Position numbers and translations under genes: made by a program. A DNA stretch of 64,000 nt, from assembly GCF_019655855.1 (NCBI RefSeq), contig NZ_BPFX01000007.1, positions 124,001-188,000 on the forward strand, written 5' to 3'. The DNA comes from Pseudomonas paralcaligenes (GTDB taxonomy: Bacteria; Pseudomonadota; Gammaproteobacteria; Pseudomonadales; Pseudomonadaceae). Below, piece after piece: positions 34,704 to 44,489 of this stretch; the first letter of the stretch is position 1, and each line of letters starts with the position of its first letter. The notes under the pieces were generated by a model. It had not been told where the DNA came from and did no database searches. It saw nothing but the letters and a program-made list of their open reading frames with translations.

Positions 34704-36369
34704 ATTGCCCCCAGGTGTCGCGCAGGGTGACGGTACGGTTGAACACCGGCTTGCTGGGCTGCGAGTCCTTCAGGTCGGCAACGAAGTAGCCTTCGCGCTC
34801 GAACTGGAAGCGTTCCTCGGCGCCGGCGTTGGCCAGCGACGGCTCGGCGCGGCAGCCCTTGAGCACCACCAGCGAATCCGGGTTGATGTTGTCGAGGAAG
34901 CTGCCGCCCTCCTCGTCCCTCTCCGGGTTGGCGGAACGGAACAGGCGGTCGTACAGGCGCACTTCGCATTCCACGCTCTCGGCGGCCGGTACCCAGTGAA
35001 TCACGCCCTTGACCTTGCGGCCCTCGGGGTTCTTGCCCAGGGTGTTCTCGTCGTAGGAGCAACGCAGCTCGACGATATTGCCTTCGGCATCCTTGATCGC
35101 CTCGTCGGCGCGGATCACGTAGCTACCGCGCAGGCGCACTTCGCCGCCGGGGACCAGGCGCTTGTAGCCGTCCGGCGGGGTTTCCTCGAAGTCACCGGCG
35201 TCGATGTAGATCTCGCGGCTGAACGGCAGCACGCGCACGCCCATGTCCTGCTTCGGGTGGCGCGGCAGTTCGAGGTTCTCGACCTTGCCTTCCGGGTAGT
35301 TGGTGATCACCACCTTGAGCGGCTTGAGCACGCACATGGCGCGCGCGGCGTTGGCGTCCAGGTCCTCGCGGATGGCGAACTCCAGCATGCCGATGTCGAC
35401 CACGCCACCGGCGCGGTTGACGCCGATCATGTCGCAGAAGGTACGGATCGAAGCTGGGGTGTAGCCACGGCGGCGATAGCCGGACAGGGTCGACATGCGC
35501 GGGTCGTCCCAGCCATTGACGTGATTCTCGTCGACCAGTTGCTTGAGCTTACGCTTGCTGGTGATGGTGTAGTTCAGGTTGAGCCGGGCGAACTCGTACT
35601 GGCGCGGCTGGGCCGGTACCGGCAGGTTGGCCAGGAACCACTCGTACAGCGGGCGATGGTCCTCGAACTCCAGGGTGCAGATGGAGTGGGTGATGCCCTC
35701 GATGGCGTCCGACTGGCCGTGGGTGAAGTCGTAGCTCGGGTAGATGCACCACTTGTCGCCGGTCTGGTGGTGATGGGCGTGGCGGATGCGGTAGAGGATC
35801 GGGTCGCGCAGGTTCATGTTGCGCGAGGTCATGTCGATCTTGGCGCGCAGCGAGCGGGCGCCATCCGGGAATTCGCCGGCCTTCATGCGGGCGAACAGGT
35901 CGAGGTTCTCCTCGACGCTACGCTCGCGGAACGGGCTGTCCTTGCCGGGGCTGGTCAGGGTGCCGCGGTACTCGCGCATTTCCTCGGCGTTCAGATCGCA
36001 GACGAAGGCCTTGCCGGCCTTGATCAGCTCGATAGCCCAGGCATGCAACTGGTCGAAGTAGTCGGAGGCGTAACGCTCCTTGCCGGCCCACTGGAAGCCC
36101 AGCCACTCGACGTCGCTCTTGATCGCGTCGATGTATTCCTGGTCTTCCTTGGCCGGGTTGGTGTCGTCGAAGCGCAGGTTGCATTCGCCACCGAATTCCT
36201 GGGCCAGGCCGAAGTTCAGACAGATCGACTTGGCATGGCCGATGTGCAGGTAACCGTTGGGCTCCGGCGGGAAGCGGGTGACGATCTTGGCGTGCTTGCC
36301 GCTGTCCAGGTCGGCCTGGACGACGGGGCGCAGGAAGTTGGCGGCTTTTTCGACGGTGGGCTTGCTCAT
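34702..36369 (-). CDS. glnS: Glutaminyl-tRNA synthetase
   Basis: Charges tRNA-Gln; 555 residues. Class I signature HIGH at 42-45 ([20 protein letters not shown]), the second motif in the form TITSKRKLK, and the GlnRS-specific region [46 protein letters not shown]. The two C-terminal beta-barrels that read the anticodon follow ([35 protein letters not shown]). I chose the ATG giving [16 protein letters not shown]; a further-upstream ATG lacks conservation. Divergent from ppiB; cysS lies downstream on the same strand. Confidence 0.98.
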   Translation of the reverse strand: MSKPTVEKAANFLRPVVQADLDSGKHAKIVTRFPPEPNGYLHIGHAKSICLNFGLAQEFGGECNLRFDDTNPAKEDQEYIDAIKSDVEWLGFQWAGKERYASDYFDQLHAWAIELIKAGKAFVCDLNAEEMREYRGTLTSPGKDSPFRERSVEENLDLFARMKAGEFPDGARSLRAKIDMTSRNMNLRDPILYRIRHAHHHQTGDKWCIYPSYDFTHGQSDAIEGITHSICTLEFEDHRPLYEWFLANLPVPAQPRQYEFARLNLNYTITSKRKLKQLVDENHVNGWDDPRMSTLSGYRRRGYTPASIRTFCDMIGVNRAGGVVDIGMLEFAIREDLDANAARAMCVLKPLKVVITNYPEGKVENLELPRHPKQDMGVRVLPFSREIYIDAGDFEETPPDGYKRLVPGGEVRLRGSYVIRADEAIKDAEGNIVELRCSYDENTLGKNPEGRKVKGVIHWVPAAESVECEVRLYDRLFRSANPERDEEGGSFLDNINPDSLVVLKGCRAEPSLANAGAEERFQFEREGYFVADLKDSQPSKPVFNRTVTLRDTWGQ

Positions 36370-36544
36370 GGTGTCCTTAGATGCGGTGCGGCCTCCGCGC
36401 GGGAGGTAGGCCGGTCGAGACAAAGCCCGTATGATACTCAACCCGCCATATACCTGACAGTCGCAAAGCGACCAGGCGCGGCCTTACTTCGCGCGAATGC
36501 GCCGCCGCCCTGCCCGCCTTGCCCGAATCCGAGAGCGCATCGTC

Positions 36545-37039
36545 ATGATCAAGCTGCACACCAACCACGGCGTCATCACCCTGGAACTGTTCGAAGACAA
36601 GGCCCCGGAAACCGCCGCCAACTTCAAGGAATACGTGAAAAGCGGCCACTACGACGGCACCGTGTTCCACCGCGTGATCGGCAACTTCATGGTCCAGGGC
36701 GGCGGTTTCGAGCCGGGCATGAAACAGAAATCCACCCGCGCGCCGATCAAGAACGAGGCCAACAACGGCCTCTCCAACAAGGTCGGCACCGTCGCCATGG
36801 CCCGCACCATGGACCCGCACTCCGCCTCCGCCCAGTTCTTCATCAACGTCGCCGACAACGGCTTCCTCGACCACACCGCGCCGACCATGCAGGGCTGGGG
36901 CTACGCCGTGTTCGCCCAGGTGACCGAGGGCATGGACGTGGTCAACGCCATCAAGGGTGTGGCCACCACCATGAAGTCCGGCCACCAGGACGTGCCGGTG
37001 GACGACGTGATCATCGAGAAGGCCGAAATCGTCGAGTGA
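36545..37039 (+). CDS. ppiB: Peptidyl-prolyl cis-trans isomerase B (cyclophilin)
   Basis: Cytoplasmic cyclophilin of 164 residues without a signal peptide. Active-site segments: [36 protein letters not shown] and [17 protein letters not shown]. The Arg in FHRVI and the FFINV core are intact. It catalyses prolyl isomerisation. It precedes lpxH by four bases, a conserved operon in Pseudomonas, and is divergent from glnS. Confidence 0.97.
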   Translation: MIKLHTNHGVITLELFEDKAPETAANFKEYVKSGHYDGTVFHRVIGNFMVQGGGFEPGMKQKSTRAPIKNEANNGLSNKVGTVAMARTMDPHSASAQFFINVADNGFLDHTAPTMQGWGYAVFAQVTEGMDVVNAIKGVATTMKSGHQDVPVDDVIIEKAEIVE

Positions 37040-37043
37040 TTCG

Positions 37044-37763
37044 ATGATCCTGCTGATCTCCGATCTGCACCTGGAAGAGGAACGCCCGGACATCACCCGG
37101 GCGTTTCTGCATTTCCTGCGCACCCGCGCCCGCGAGGCCGAGGCGCTGTACATCCTCGGCGACTTCTTCGAGGTGTGGATCGGCGACGACGGCATGTCGC
37201 CGTTCCAGCAGGGCATCGCCCGCGCCCTGCGCGAACTGAGCGACGCCGGCACGCGCATCTACCTGATGCACGGCAACCGCGATTTCCTGATCGGCCGTGC
37301 CTTCTGCCGCGCCGCCGGCTGCACCCTGCTGAAGGACCCGAGCATCGTGCAGTTCAATGGCGAGCCGGTGCTGCTGATGCACGGCGACAGCCTGTGCACC
37401 CTGGACGTCGGCTACATGAAGCTGCGCCGCTGGCTGCGCAACCCGCTGACCCTGTTCATCCTGCGCCACCTGCCGCTCGCCACCCGCCACAAGCTGGCGC
37501 GCAAGCTGCGCAGCGAGAGCCGCGCGCAGACGCGGATGAAGGCCAGTGAGATCGTCGACGTGACGCCGGAAGAAGTGCCACGGATCATGGCCGAGCACGG
37601 CGTGCGCACCCTGATCCACGGCCACACCCACCGTCCTGCCGTTCACGAACTTCAGGTGGGGGGCGAAAACGCCCGGCGCATCGTCCTCGGCGACTGGGAC
37701 AAGCAGGGCTGGGCCCTGCAGGTGGACGAGCACGGCTTCCACCAGGCGCCCTTCCCGCTCTGA
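37044..37763 (+). CDS. lpxH: UDP-2,3-diacylglucosamine hydrolase
   Basis: Fourth step of lipid A synthesis: splits UDP-2,3-diacylglucosamine into lipid X and UMP at the inner face of the inner membrane. The 239-residue protein has all metallophosphoesterase motifs: [46 protein letters not shown] and [11 protein letters not shown]. Manganese ligands (DLH, GD, GNRD, H, GHTH) are intact. It follows ppiB by four bases and ends four bases from the convergent methyltransferase gene. Confidence 0.97.
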   Translation: MILLISDLHLEEERPDITRAFLHFLRTRAREAEALYILGDFFEVWIGDDGMSPFQQGIARALRELSDAGTRIYLMHGNRDFLIGRAFCRAAGCTLLKDPSIVQFNGEPVLLMHGDSLCTLDVGYMKLRRWLRNPLTLFILRHLPLATRHKLARKLRSESRAQTRMKASEIVDVTPEEVPRIMAEHGVRTLIHGHTHRPAVHELQVGGENARRIVLGDWDKQGWALQVDEHGFHQAPFPL

Positions 37764-37767
37764 GCCA

Positions 37768-38706
37768 TCACTCCAGAACGAACACCAGCGCCTTGAGCGC
37801 ACTGTCCTCGTCTATGTCAGCGAACTCCGGCGGGTTGGCCAGGCGCTCCGCATAACGCAGCGGCGGGGCTTCGCGCGCCATCTCGTCGACCAGGAAGGCG
37901 ACGCCGATGGACGGATCGTTGCAGCAGGCCAGCACCCGGCCGCCCGGCACCAGCAGCTCGGGCAGGCGGCGCAGTACCTTGGCGTAGTCCCGGGTCAGCA
38001 CGAAGCTGCCCTTCTGGAAGCTCGGCGGGTCGATGACGATCAGGTCATAGGGGCCTTCCCTGCGCAGCTTGCCCCAGGAGTTGAACAGGTCGTGGCCGAG
38101 GAAACTCACCCGCGCCAGATCGTGGCCGTTGAGTCGATGGTTGTCGCGGCCTCGACTCAGCGCCGGGCGCGACATGTCCAGGTTGACCACCCGCTCGGCA
38201 CCGCCGGCAATGGCCGCCACCGAGAAGCCGCAGGTGTAGGCGAACAGATTGAGCACCCGCAGGCCTGCCGCCTGCTCGCGCACCCACTGGCGCCCCAGGC
38301 GCATGTCGAGGAACAGGCCGCTGTTCTGCTTGCGTCCGAAATCCAGGAGAAAGCGCAGCCCCTGCTCCTCGATCTCGCCCTGCTCCACGGCCTCGCCGAA
38401 CAGGCATTCCGTGGCGCTGTCCGACCGGTAGCGGTGCTGCAGCAGCAGGTGCGCGGCGCCGCTGCCCAGCCAAGCGGGCGACGCGGCGAATTGCAGCAGC
38501 ATGCCCTTCAGCTCGACCAGTTCGGCGTCGGCCGGCTCGCGGAACAGCGACACCAGCACCACGCCCTGCAGCCAGTCGACCGCGATGTGCTCCAGCCCCG
38601 GCCACCGTCGGCCGCGCCCATGGAACAGGCGACGCGCCTCGCGCGGCAGGTCGGCGAAGGCCGTGAGCAGATGCTGGTGCAGAGTGGCGATGGATTCGGC
38701 GTTCAT
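37768..38706 (-). CDS. SAM-dependent methyltransferase, RlmI/RlmK-like
   Basis: A 312-residue methyltransferase of the SAM-dependent rRNA/tRNA cytosine or guanine class: LRVLNLFAYTCGFSVAAIAGGAERVVNLDMSRPAL is motif I, YDLIVIDPPSFQKGSFVLTRDYAKVLRRLPELLVPGG carries DPPSF. The N-terminal half (about 1-110) is not a standard PUA domain and is the part that may determine target. FGRKQNSGLFLDMR matches the KTGFFLDQR-like element of RlmI-type enzymes. Stand-alone gene between lpxH and the Kef antiporter. Confidence 0.88.
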   Translation of the reverse strand: MNAESIATLHQHLLTAFADLPREARRLFHGRGRRWPGLEHIAVDWLQGVVLVSLFREPADAELVELKGMLLQFAASPAWLGSGAAHLLLQHRYRSDSATECLFGEAVEQGEIEEQGLRFLLDFGRKQNSGLFLDMRLGRQWVREQAAGLRVLNLFAYTCGFSVAAIAGGAERVVNLDMSRPALSRGRDNHRLNGHDLARVSFLGHDLFNSWGKLRREGPYDLIVIDPPSFQKGSFVLTRDYAKVLRRLPELLVPGGRVLACCNDPSIGVAFLVDEMAREAPPLRYAERLANPPEFADIDEDSALKALVFVLE

Positions 38707-38817
38707 GGCGGTGCTGGCGAATGCGGGAGCGCATTCTAGCCCAGCCCGCGACGCCTTGGCCGGGCGCGCCGGTCTCCCGAACTGGTACTCTCGCGCTTAT
38801 TTCGACGGGAGAATGCC

Positions 38818-40626
38818 ATGCCCCACGATGGCAGCCTGCTGCAGGGCGCGGTCGTATTCCTCTTCGCCGCGGTGCTCGCGGTCCCGCTGGCCAAGCGCCT
38901 GCAGCTCGGCGCGGTGCTCGGTTACCTGCTGGCGGGCGTGCTGATCGGCCCCTCGGTGCTCGGCCTGATCGGCGATCCGGAGAGCGTCGGCCACCTGTCC
39001 GAGCTGGGCGTGGTCCTGCTGCTGTTCATCATCGGTCTGGAACTGTCGCCCCGGCGCCTGTGGGTGATGCGCAAGGCGGTATTCGGCGTCGGCCTGGCCC
39101 AGGTGCTGCTGACCGCCCTGGTGATCGGCACCGTGGCGCTGTTCGGCTTCCACCAGCCGCTGCCGGTGGCCATGGTGCTCGGCCTCGGCCTGGCACTCTC
39201 CTCCACCGCCTTCGGCCTGCAGCTGCTGGCCGAGCGCAAGGAGCTGACCAGCCCCCACGGGCGCATGGCCTTCGCCATCCTGCTGTTCCAGGACATCGCC
39301 GCGATCCCGCTGATCGCGCTGGTGCCCATGCTCGGCGACGCCACCCCGCACCCCCTGCCCGGCCAGGAACTGCGCGGGTTGCTGGAAGTGTTCGGCAGCA
39401 TCGCCCTGGTGGTGCTCGGCGGTCGCTACCTGCTGCGCCCGGTGTTCCGCATCGTGGCGCGCACCAACATCCGCGAGGTGTCCACCGCGACCGCCCTGCT
39501 GGTGGTCATCGGCACGGCCTGGCTGATGGAACTGGCCGGCGTCTCCATGGCCCTGGGCGCCTTCCTCGCCGGCATGCTGCTGGCCGATTCCGAGTATCGC
39601 CACGAGCTGGAATCCCATATCGAGCCGTTCAAGGGCCTGCTGCTCGGGCTGTTCTTCATCAGCGTCGGCATGGCCGCCAACCTCGCCCTGCTGTGGCACG
39701 AACCACTGACGGTGCTGGCCCTGACCCTGCTGCTGATCGGCCTCAAGCTGCCAGTGCTGCTGGCGGTCGGCCGCCTCGCGGGCGGGCTGTCGCGGGCCAG
39801 TGCGGTGCGTCTGGCGGTGCTGCTGGCGGCCGGCGGCGAATTCGCCTTCGTGGTGTTCCGCATGGCCCGCAGCGAACAGCTGCTCGATGGCCACCTGCAC
39901 GACCTGCTGGTGATCGCCATCACCCTGTCCATGGCGCTCACGCCGCTGATGGTGATGCTCGCCGCGCACTGGCTCAAGGCGGCCCCCGCCGCGCCCCGCG
40001 AAGTGCCGGAAGAACTGCAGACGGTGGACAGCGACACGCCGCGGGTGGTGCTGGCCGGCATGGGCCGGATGGGCCAGGTGGTCGCCCGCGTACTGCGCGC
40101 CCAGGGCGTACCCTTCGTCGCCCTCGACACCTCGGTGGATGCGGTGGAAATGTCGCGCAGCCTGGGCGAGATGCCGATCTTCTACGGCGACCCGCTGCGC
40201 CCGGAAATCCTGCGCGCCGCCCAGCTGGACAAGGCGGAATGGTTCATCGTCGCCACCGACGACCCAGACACCAACCTCAAGACCACCGAACTGGTGCGCA
40301 AGCTGTACCCCCACGTGAAGATCATCGCCCGCGCGCGCAACCGCCAGCACGTGCACAAGCTGTGGGACCTCAACGCCCAGGCGGTGCGCGAAACCTTCCA
40401 CTCCAGCCTGGAAATGAGCCGCCAGGTGCTGCGCGGCCTGGGCCTGAGCGAGGAACAGGCCGCCGCCCGCCTGCGCCGCTTCCAGCGCCACGACGAGGAA
40501 GTGCTGGAGGCGCAGCACAGGGTCTACGACAACCAGGCCGCGGTGCAGCAGACCGCCCGCCAAGCCCGCCGGGAACTGGCGACCCTGTTCGACAGCGACA
40601 AGGTCGACGAGGGCGTTCCGAAGTAG
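38818..40626 (+). CDS. KefB/KefC-type potassium/proton antiporter (CPA2)
   Basis: A 602-residue inner-membrane exchanger. The first 380 residues hold about 12 helices of the CPA2 fold (LGYLLAGVLIGPSVLGLIGDPESVGHLSELGVVLLLFIIGLELSPRRLW; LFQDIAAIPLIAL; MALGAFLAGMLLADSEYRHELESHIEPFKGLLLGLFFISVGM). The C-terminal RCK/TrkA-N domain (about 405-520) has the nucleotide motif VVLAGMGRMGQVVARVLRAQGVPFVALD. It releases K+ in exchange for H+ during electrophile or pH stress. No kefF/kefG-like ancillary gene is adjacent. The start at 38818 gives a short N-terminus before helix 1. Confidence 0.92.
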   Translation: MPHDGSLLQGAVVFLFAAVLAVPLAKRLQLGAVLGYLLAGVLIGPSVLGLIGDPESVGHLSELGVVLLLFIIGLELSPRRLWVMRKAVFGVGLAQVLLTALVIGTVALFGFHQPLPVAMVLGLGLALSSTAFGLQLLAERKELTSPHGRMAFAILLFQDIAAIPLIALVPMLGDATPHPLPGQELRGLLEVFGSIALVVLGGRYLLRPVFRIVARTNIREVSTATALLVVIGTAWLMELAGVSMALGAFLAGMLLADSEYRHELESHIEPFKGLLLGLFFISVGMAANLALLWHEPLTVLALTLLLIGLKLPVLLAVGRLAGGLSRASAVRLAVLLAAGGEFAFVVFRMARSEQLLDGHLHDLLVIAITLSMALTPLMVMLAAHWLKAAPAAPREVPEELQTVDSDTPRVVLAGMGRMGQVVARVLRAQGVPFVALDTSVDAVEMSRSLGEMPIFYGDPLRPEILRAAQLDKAEWFIVATDDPDTNLKTTELVRKLYPHVKIIARARNRQHVHKLWDLNAQAVRETFHSSLEMSRQVLRGLGLSEEQAAARLRRFQRHDEEVLEAQHRVYDNQAAVQQTARQARRELATLFDSDKVDEGVPK

Positions 40627-40714
40627 GCATCGTGGGCCAAGGGGCCTGCCAGCGCTTTCCTCCCCCCTTCAAACTAGTTAAGGTCGGCGCATTTCCACCC
40701 TCACGGAGCCTTCC

Positions 40715-41467
40715 ATGCCCACTCCCGCCCTGTCCGGTCCCCAGTACCTGAGCGAAGGTCTCAAGCTGGTCCTCAGCCCGGGGCTGCGCCTGTTCGTGCT
40801 GCTGCCCCTGGCGGTGAACACCCTGCTGTTCATCGGGCTGATCGTGGTCGCCCTGCAGCAGTTCGGCGGCTGGGTCGACGGCATCATGCCAAGCCTGCCG
40901 AGCTGGCTGAGCTTCCTCGAATACATCATCTGGCCGCTGTTCGTGATTCTGGTGCTGGTGGTGATGTTCTTTACCTTCACCATGCTGGCCAACATCATCG
41001 CGGCGCCCTTCAACGGGTTTCTCGCCGAGAAGGTGGAAGTGGTGGTACGCGGTCGCGACGACTTCCCGCCGTTCAGCTGGAGCGAGCTGATGGCCATGGT
41101 CCCGCGCACCCTCGGGCGCGAGCTGCGCAAGCTGGGCTATTTCCTGCCGCGCGCCATTCCCCTGCTCATCCTCACCTTCGTGCCGGTGCTCAACGTGGTG
41201 GCGGCGCCGCTGTGGATTCTGTTCGGCATCTGGATGATGGCCGTGCAGTACATCGACTATCCGGCGGACAACAACAAGCTGGGCTGGAACGAGATGCTCG
41301 CCTGGCTGCGCGAGAAGCGCTGGCAGAGCCTGGGTTTCGGCGGCATCGTGTACCTGGCGCTGCTGATCCCCTTCGTCAACATCCTGGTGATGCCGGCGGC
41401 CGTGGCGGGCGCCACGCTGTTCTGGGTACGGGAGCGGGGAGAGACGGCGCTGCAGCGCCAGGGCTGA
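40715..41467 (+). CDS. cysZ: Sulfate transporter CysZ
   Basis: Inner-membrane sulfate importer feeding cysteine synthesis; 250 residues with the CysZ/EI24 pattern: [29 protein letters not shown], an amphipathic in-plane stretch, [21 protein letters not shown], and [37 protein letters not shown]. Ribosome site GGAG precedes the ATG. Single gene, followed by a strong bidirectional terminator shared with the tRNA operon. Confidence 0.95.
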   Translation: MPTPALSGPQYLSEGLKLVLSPGLRLFVLLPLAVNTLLFIGLIVVALQQFGGWVDGIMPSLPSWLSFLEYIIWPLFVILVLVVMFFTFTMLANIIAAPFNGFLAEKVEVVVRGRDDFPPFSWSELMAMVPRTLGRELRKLGYFLPRAIPLLILTFVPVLNVVAAPLWILFGIWMMAVQYIDYPADNNKLGWNEMLAWLREKRWQSLGFGGIVYLALLIPFVNILVMPAAVAGATLFWVRERGETALQRQG

Positions 41468-41547
41468 ACCGAACGGCGGCAGGCGGGATGCGGATTCCGT
41501 CCGCCACCGGGCGGCGCGGATCGGAAACCTGAAATACAGACAAAGAA

Positions 41548-41571
41548 AAAGCGGCTCAAGGCCGCTTTTTT
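41548..41571. terminator. Bidirectional terminator between cysZ and tRNA-Asp
   Basis: Stem AAAGCGGC (41548-41555) with GCCGCTTT (41561-41568), TCAAG loop and a run of T to 41571. On the other strand it ends in a T-run as well, so it serves both cysZ (plus) and the tRNA operon (minus). Confidence 0.92.
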
Positions 41572-41609
41572 GGCTTCCCGTTCTCGGCGATCCGAGTGGA
41601 AGCGATGTA

Positions 41610-41686
41610 TGGCGCAGCGGACGGGACTCGAACCCGCGACCCCCGGCGTGACAGGCCGGTATTCTAACCGACTGAACTACCGCTGC
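41610..41686 (-). tRNA. tRNA-Asp (GTC)
   Basis: A 77-nt tRNA on the minus strand with encoded CCA. Acceptor GCAGCGG/CCGCTGC, D-arm GTAGTTCAGTCGGTTAGAAT, anticodon GTC in CCTGTCACG, T-arm GGGTTCGAGTCCC and discriminator G. All arms pair. It follows tRNA-Val by 21 bases in one transcript. Confidence 0.97.
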
Positions 41687-41707
41687 GCGTCGGTCTCGCA
41701 AGAGATA

Positions 41708-41783
41708 TGGTGGGTGATGACGGGATCGAACCGCCGACCCTCTGCTTGTAAGGCAGATGCTCTCCCGGCTGAGCTAATCACCC
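41708..41783 (-). tRNA. tRNA-Val (TAC)
   Basis: A 76-nt tRNA on the minus strand with encoded CCA. Acceptor GGGTGAT/ATCACCC, D-arm TAGCTCAGCCGGGAGAGCAT, anticodon TAC in CCTTACAAG, T-arm CGGTTCGATCCCG, discriminator A. First gene of the Val-Asp tRNA unit, about 22 bases downstream of its -10 box. Confidence 0.97.
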
Positions 41784-41805
41784 GAGTAGCCTTGCGAGGT
41801 GGCGC

Positions 41806-41834
41806 AATTTACGCAGAGGCCTCGCCTAAGTCAA
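41806..41834 (-). promoter_or_regulatory. Sigma-70 promoter of the tRNA-Val/tRNA-Asp operon
   Basis: On the minus strand, -35 TTGACT (41834-41829) and -10 TAAATT (41811-41806) with a 17-base spacer, an almost ideal housekeeping promoter. It lies immediately upstream of tRNA-Val, giving a leader of about 15 bases. Confidence 0.85.
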
Positions 41835-41881
41835 CACCCTGCTTGAATTTTTTCTTCGCGACCGGCCGTTACGCCCTTCGC

Positions 41882-42397
41882 TCACCCCGCCCGCAGCAGC
41901 AGTCGGGTGCTCACCAGTCCCTTGTCCGCCCGCTCCAGCCCGGCCTCCTCGACCCTCACGCCCTGCTCCTCCAGGCTCATCAGCCAGCGCAGCAGGCGGG
42001 CGAAGTCGGTCGGCTGCAGGCTCACCTGCAGGCTGCCGTCGCCCTGGTTGTCCAGGCGCTCGACATTCAGCCCCTGGCTGGCCGCGCTGCCGGTCACCAG
42101 ACCCTGCAGCGCGGCCGGGTCGACGCTGCTGGACTGCGGCCTGCCCTGCGCGGCGCGGACCTGCGGCGCGTTCGCCTGCAGGTAGGCATGCAGCGCCCGC
42201 TGCTGCTGCAGGAAGCTGCGCGCCTGCTCCAGGTTCTGGCTGACCGGGCGCCAGAGCAGCAGGTAGAGCAGCACAAGCAGCAGGAAGCCGGCGAGCAGGC
42301 CCAGGGCCATGCGGTCGCGCGACGGCATCGACTGCCAGCGGATGACCAGCGGGTTGCGCGCGACGCGCCCCTGCCATTGCGAAACCAGACCCGTCAT
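41882..42397 (-). CDS. xcpZ: Type II secretion protein XcpZ (GspM)
   Basis: A 171-residue inner-membrane component with one helix (DRMALGLLAGFLLLVLLYLLLWRPV) and a periplasmic ferredoxin-like domain. It stabilises XcpY and the assembly platform. Last gene of the xcpR-to-xcpZ operon; its start overlaps the xcpY stop by four bases. The tRNA-Val promoter lies shortly downstream on the same strand. Confidence 0.93.
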   Translation of the reverse strand: MTGLVSQWQGRVARNPLVIRWQSMPSRDRMALGLLAGFLLLVLLYLLLWRPVSQNLEQARSFLQQQRALHAYLQANAPQVRAAQGRPQSSSVDPAALQGLVTGSAASQGLNVERLDNQGDGSLQVSLQPTDFARLLRWLMSLEEQGVRVEEAGLERADKGLVSTRLLLRAG

Positions 42398-43539
42398 CCG
42401 TTACCTCCGATCACCAGGCGCGCACTGACGCCGTTGCCTTCCCGGCTCGCCGAGCCCATGTCCACCGCCAGCCCGGACTGCTGCAAGCGCGTGCGCAGGC
42501 TTTCCAGCGTGGCGAAGTCGCTGGCCTGCAGGTTGAGCGCCAGGTTGCCGCGCTGGGCGTTGAAGTCCAGTTGCTGCACCTGCACCCGTGCGCCCTCCTC
42601 GCCGATGGCCGAGGCGGCCTGGTCGAGCAGTTGCAACAGCTGTTGCTGACCGCCGCCCTCCGACTCGGCCAGGTGCTGGTCGAACTGGGCGCGCAGGTTG
42701 ATCAGCTTGCTGTCGCCTGGGAACAGTTCGCGGTACAGCTCCCGGCTGGCCTCGGCATAGCGCTCGCCCTCGCGCTGCAGATGCCAGCCCTGGGCCAGGT
42801 TGAAGCCCCATTGCAGCACCAGCCACAGGCCCAGCAGCGCCGCCAGAGGGCGCCAGCGCTGCCATTGCCCGGAGGGCTCGCGCCGGGCGAACGCGCCCTG
42901 GGCCAGGTTGCAGGCGGCCACGTGGCCGGCCAGCCAGACCAGCGGCTGGGCGTGCTCGTGGCACTGGTCGATGTCCGCAGGCGCCGGTTGGCCGGCCGCC
43001 ACATGGGCCACCCGCGGCGACGGGCAGAGCCCGGCCAGCTGCGGCCAGTCCTCGCCACGCAGGGCCAGGCGCGCCTCGCCGCTGCCGCCCAGCAGCCAGC
43101 GGTCCCCCAGGCAGAATAGCTGGCTGCCCTCTTCCGTCAGCAGATCGGCATCCACCTCGATGCGCTGGGGCGGGTTGTCGCCGCACAGCGCCAGCCAGCC
43201 GGCCAGCCAGTCGCGGCGCACCGCGTGGACCCGATGGCGGCCATCGGCCAACTGGTCGCCCACCGCCAGATGGAAATACTCCACGTCGTCGGCCAGCAGC
43301 TCCTCCACCGCGAACGGCAGGGCCTTCTGCAGCCAGCGCGCCTTGGTGGTCGGCAACTGCACGGCACAGACGGTCACCGCCTCCACTGGCAGGACCAGGC
43401 GCCAGGGCCTGGTGGCGGCCGGCACCGCCTCGGCGAACGGCAGCTGGCTGCCGATATCGCCATCGACGCGCCAGACCGGCAGGTCGGCCGCCGGCCCGGC
43501 GCATGCGCCGGGCGGAAGAAACAGGGTGAGCAGACTCAT
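42394..43539 (-). CDS. xcpY: Type II secretion protein XcpY (GspL)
   Basis: A 381-residue bitopic protein. The cytoplasmic N-terminal part (about 1-230) has an actin-like fold (AVTVCAVQLPTTKARWLQKALPFAVEELLADDVEYFHLAVG) that binds XcpR; one helix (RPLAALLGLWLVLQWGFNLAQG) and a periplasmic ferredoxin-like domain follow and bind XcpZ. It transmits ATPase action to the platform. It overlaps xcpX and xcpZ by four bases on either side. Confidence 0.94.
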   Translation of the reverse strand: MSLLTLFLPPGACAGPAADLPVWRVDGDIGSQLPFAEAVPAATRPWRLVLPVEAVTVCAVQLPTTKARWLQKALPFAVEELLADDVEYFHLAVGDQLADGRHRVHAVRRDWLAGWLALCGDNPPQRIEVDADLLTEEGSQLFCLGDRWLLGGSGEARLALRGEDWPQLAGLCPSPRVAHVAAGQPAPADIDQCHEHAQPLVWLAGHVAACNLAQGAFARREPSGQWQRWRPLAALLGLWLVLQWGFNLAQGWHLQREGERYAEASRELYRELFPGDSKLINLRAQFDQHLAESEGGGQQQLLQLLDQAASAIGEEGARVQVQQLDFNAQRGNLALNLQASDFATLESLRTRLQQSGLAVDMGSASREGNGVSARLVIGGNG

Positions 43540-44489
43540 TCCTCGGACTCCTCGACGGGCGTGGGCGCCAGGCCCTCCTGCCCCAGATCGCGCGCCATCA
43601 GGCGGACGCGCCCATCATTACCACGTTGCAGATAACTGGCCAGCACCTGGCGCCGGTCGCCCAGCAGCACTTCAGTGGTGACCCGGAAATACTGGCTGCC
43701 GGTGGTCAGCCCCTGGGGGTTGACGCCATAGCTGGCGAGCTGCTGGACGAAGGCGCCCGGGTCGCGGTAGCCGGTGTTCCCGCGCCGTTCGATGGCGGCC
43801 TTCAGCGCCGACTGCGGGATGCCTTCGCCGAGGCAGGCCAGCACCTGGGCGCTGGCGGTGTTCACGTTCAGCTCCACCTGGCTCGGCAGGGCGCCGACGA
43901 AGGGCGCCAGGCGCCGGTAGTCGGCCTCACTCATGCCCAGCAGCAGGCGCAGCTCGGACACGTCGGCGATGCGCCCCGGGCCGGTGCGATAGGCGGGCGT
44001 CAGCAGCAGATACTGGTCGTCCTCGGCGCCACCCTGGCCGCTGGCGTCCTGGTCGGCGTCCAGCCAGTCCTGCAGGCGCTCGGCGTAGACCGGCGTCAGT
44101 TGCAGCAGCTGCAGCAGGCGGCGGAAGCGCAGCAGCGCCTGTTCGCCGGCCTGGCCGCCGACGGCCAGGCTGTTGAGGTTGAAGCGGCCGGACAGGTCCT
44201 CGATGCGCAGGCGCAGCTCGCCGCCTTCGTCTAGCGGGAAACGCAGCTTGGGATTGGCCCAGGGCTCGGCCAGGTGATCGACCTGATCGGTGACCATGTC
44301 CCGGTGCAGGATGGCCTTGGCCAGCAGCTCGCCGCCCTCGGCGTAGTACTGCGCCTGTCGCACCACCAACTGGTTGCCGGTGCTGCGGATGGCCAACTGC
44401 TGGCGCACCACCAGCGCCGCGCAGACCACGGTCACCAGCGCCACCACCAGCAGCACGGTGATCAACGCCACCCCACGCTGGCGACTCAT
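43536..44489 (-). CDS. xcpX: Type II secretion minor pseudopilin XcpX (GspK)
   Basis: A 317-residue minor pseudopilin that caps the pseudopilus tip. The prepilin peptidase site is RQRG/VALITVLLVVALVTVVCAALV, with T at the +5 place instead of Glu, a known trait of GspK. The large inserted domain (DWLDADQDASGQGGAEDDQYLLLTPAYRTGPG) follows, and the C-terminal region contains a helix-hairpin-helix-like EVNVNTASAQVLACLGEG-type LNVNTASAQVLACL. Overlaps xcpW and xcpY by four bases. Confidence 0.95.
   Translation of the reverse strand: MSRQRGVALITVLLVVALVTVVCAALVVRQQLAIRSTGNQLVVRQAQYYAEGGELLAKAILHRDMVTDQVDHLAEPWANPKLRFPLDEGGELRLRIEDLSGRFNLNSLAVGGQAGEQALLRFRRLLQLLQLTPVYAERLQDWLDADQDASGQGGAEDDQYLLLTPAYRTGPGRIADVSELRLLLGMSEADYRRLAPFVGALPSQVELNVNTASAQVLACLGEGIPQSALKAAIERRGNTGYRDPGAFVQQLASYGVNPQGLTTGSQYFRVTTEVLLGDRRQVLASYLQRGNDGRVRLMARDLGQEGLAPTPVEESEE

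Noticed and set aside
41610..41783. tRNA genes beside the secretion locus as an integration site of a genomic island
   Set aside because: No integrase and no repeated tRNA 3' end are visible nearby; the order matches the core Pseudomonas chromosome.
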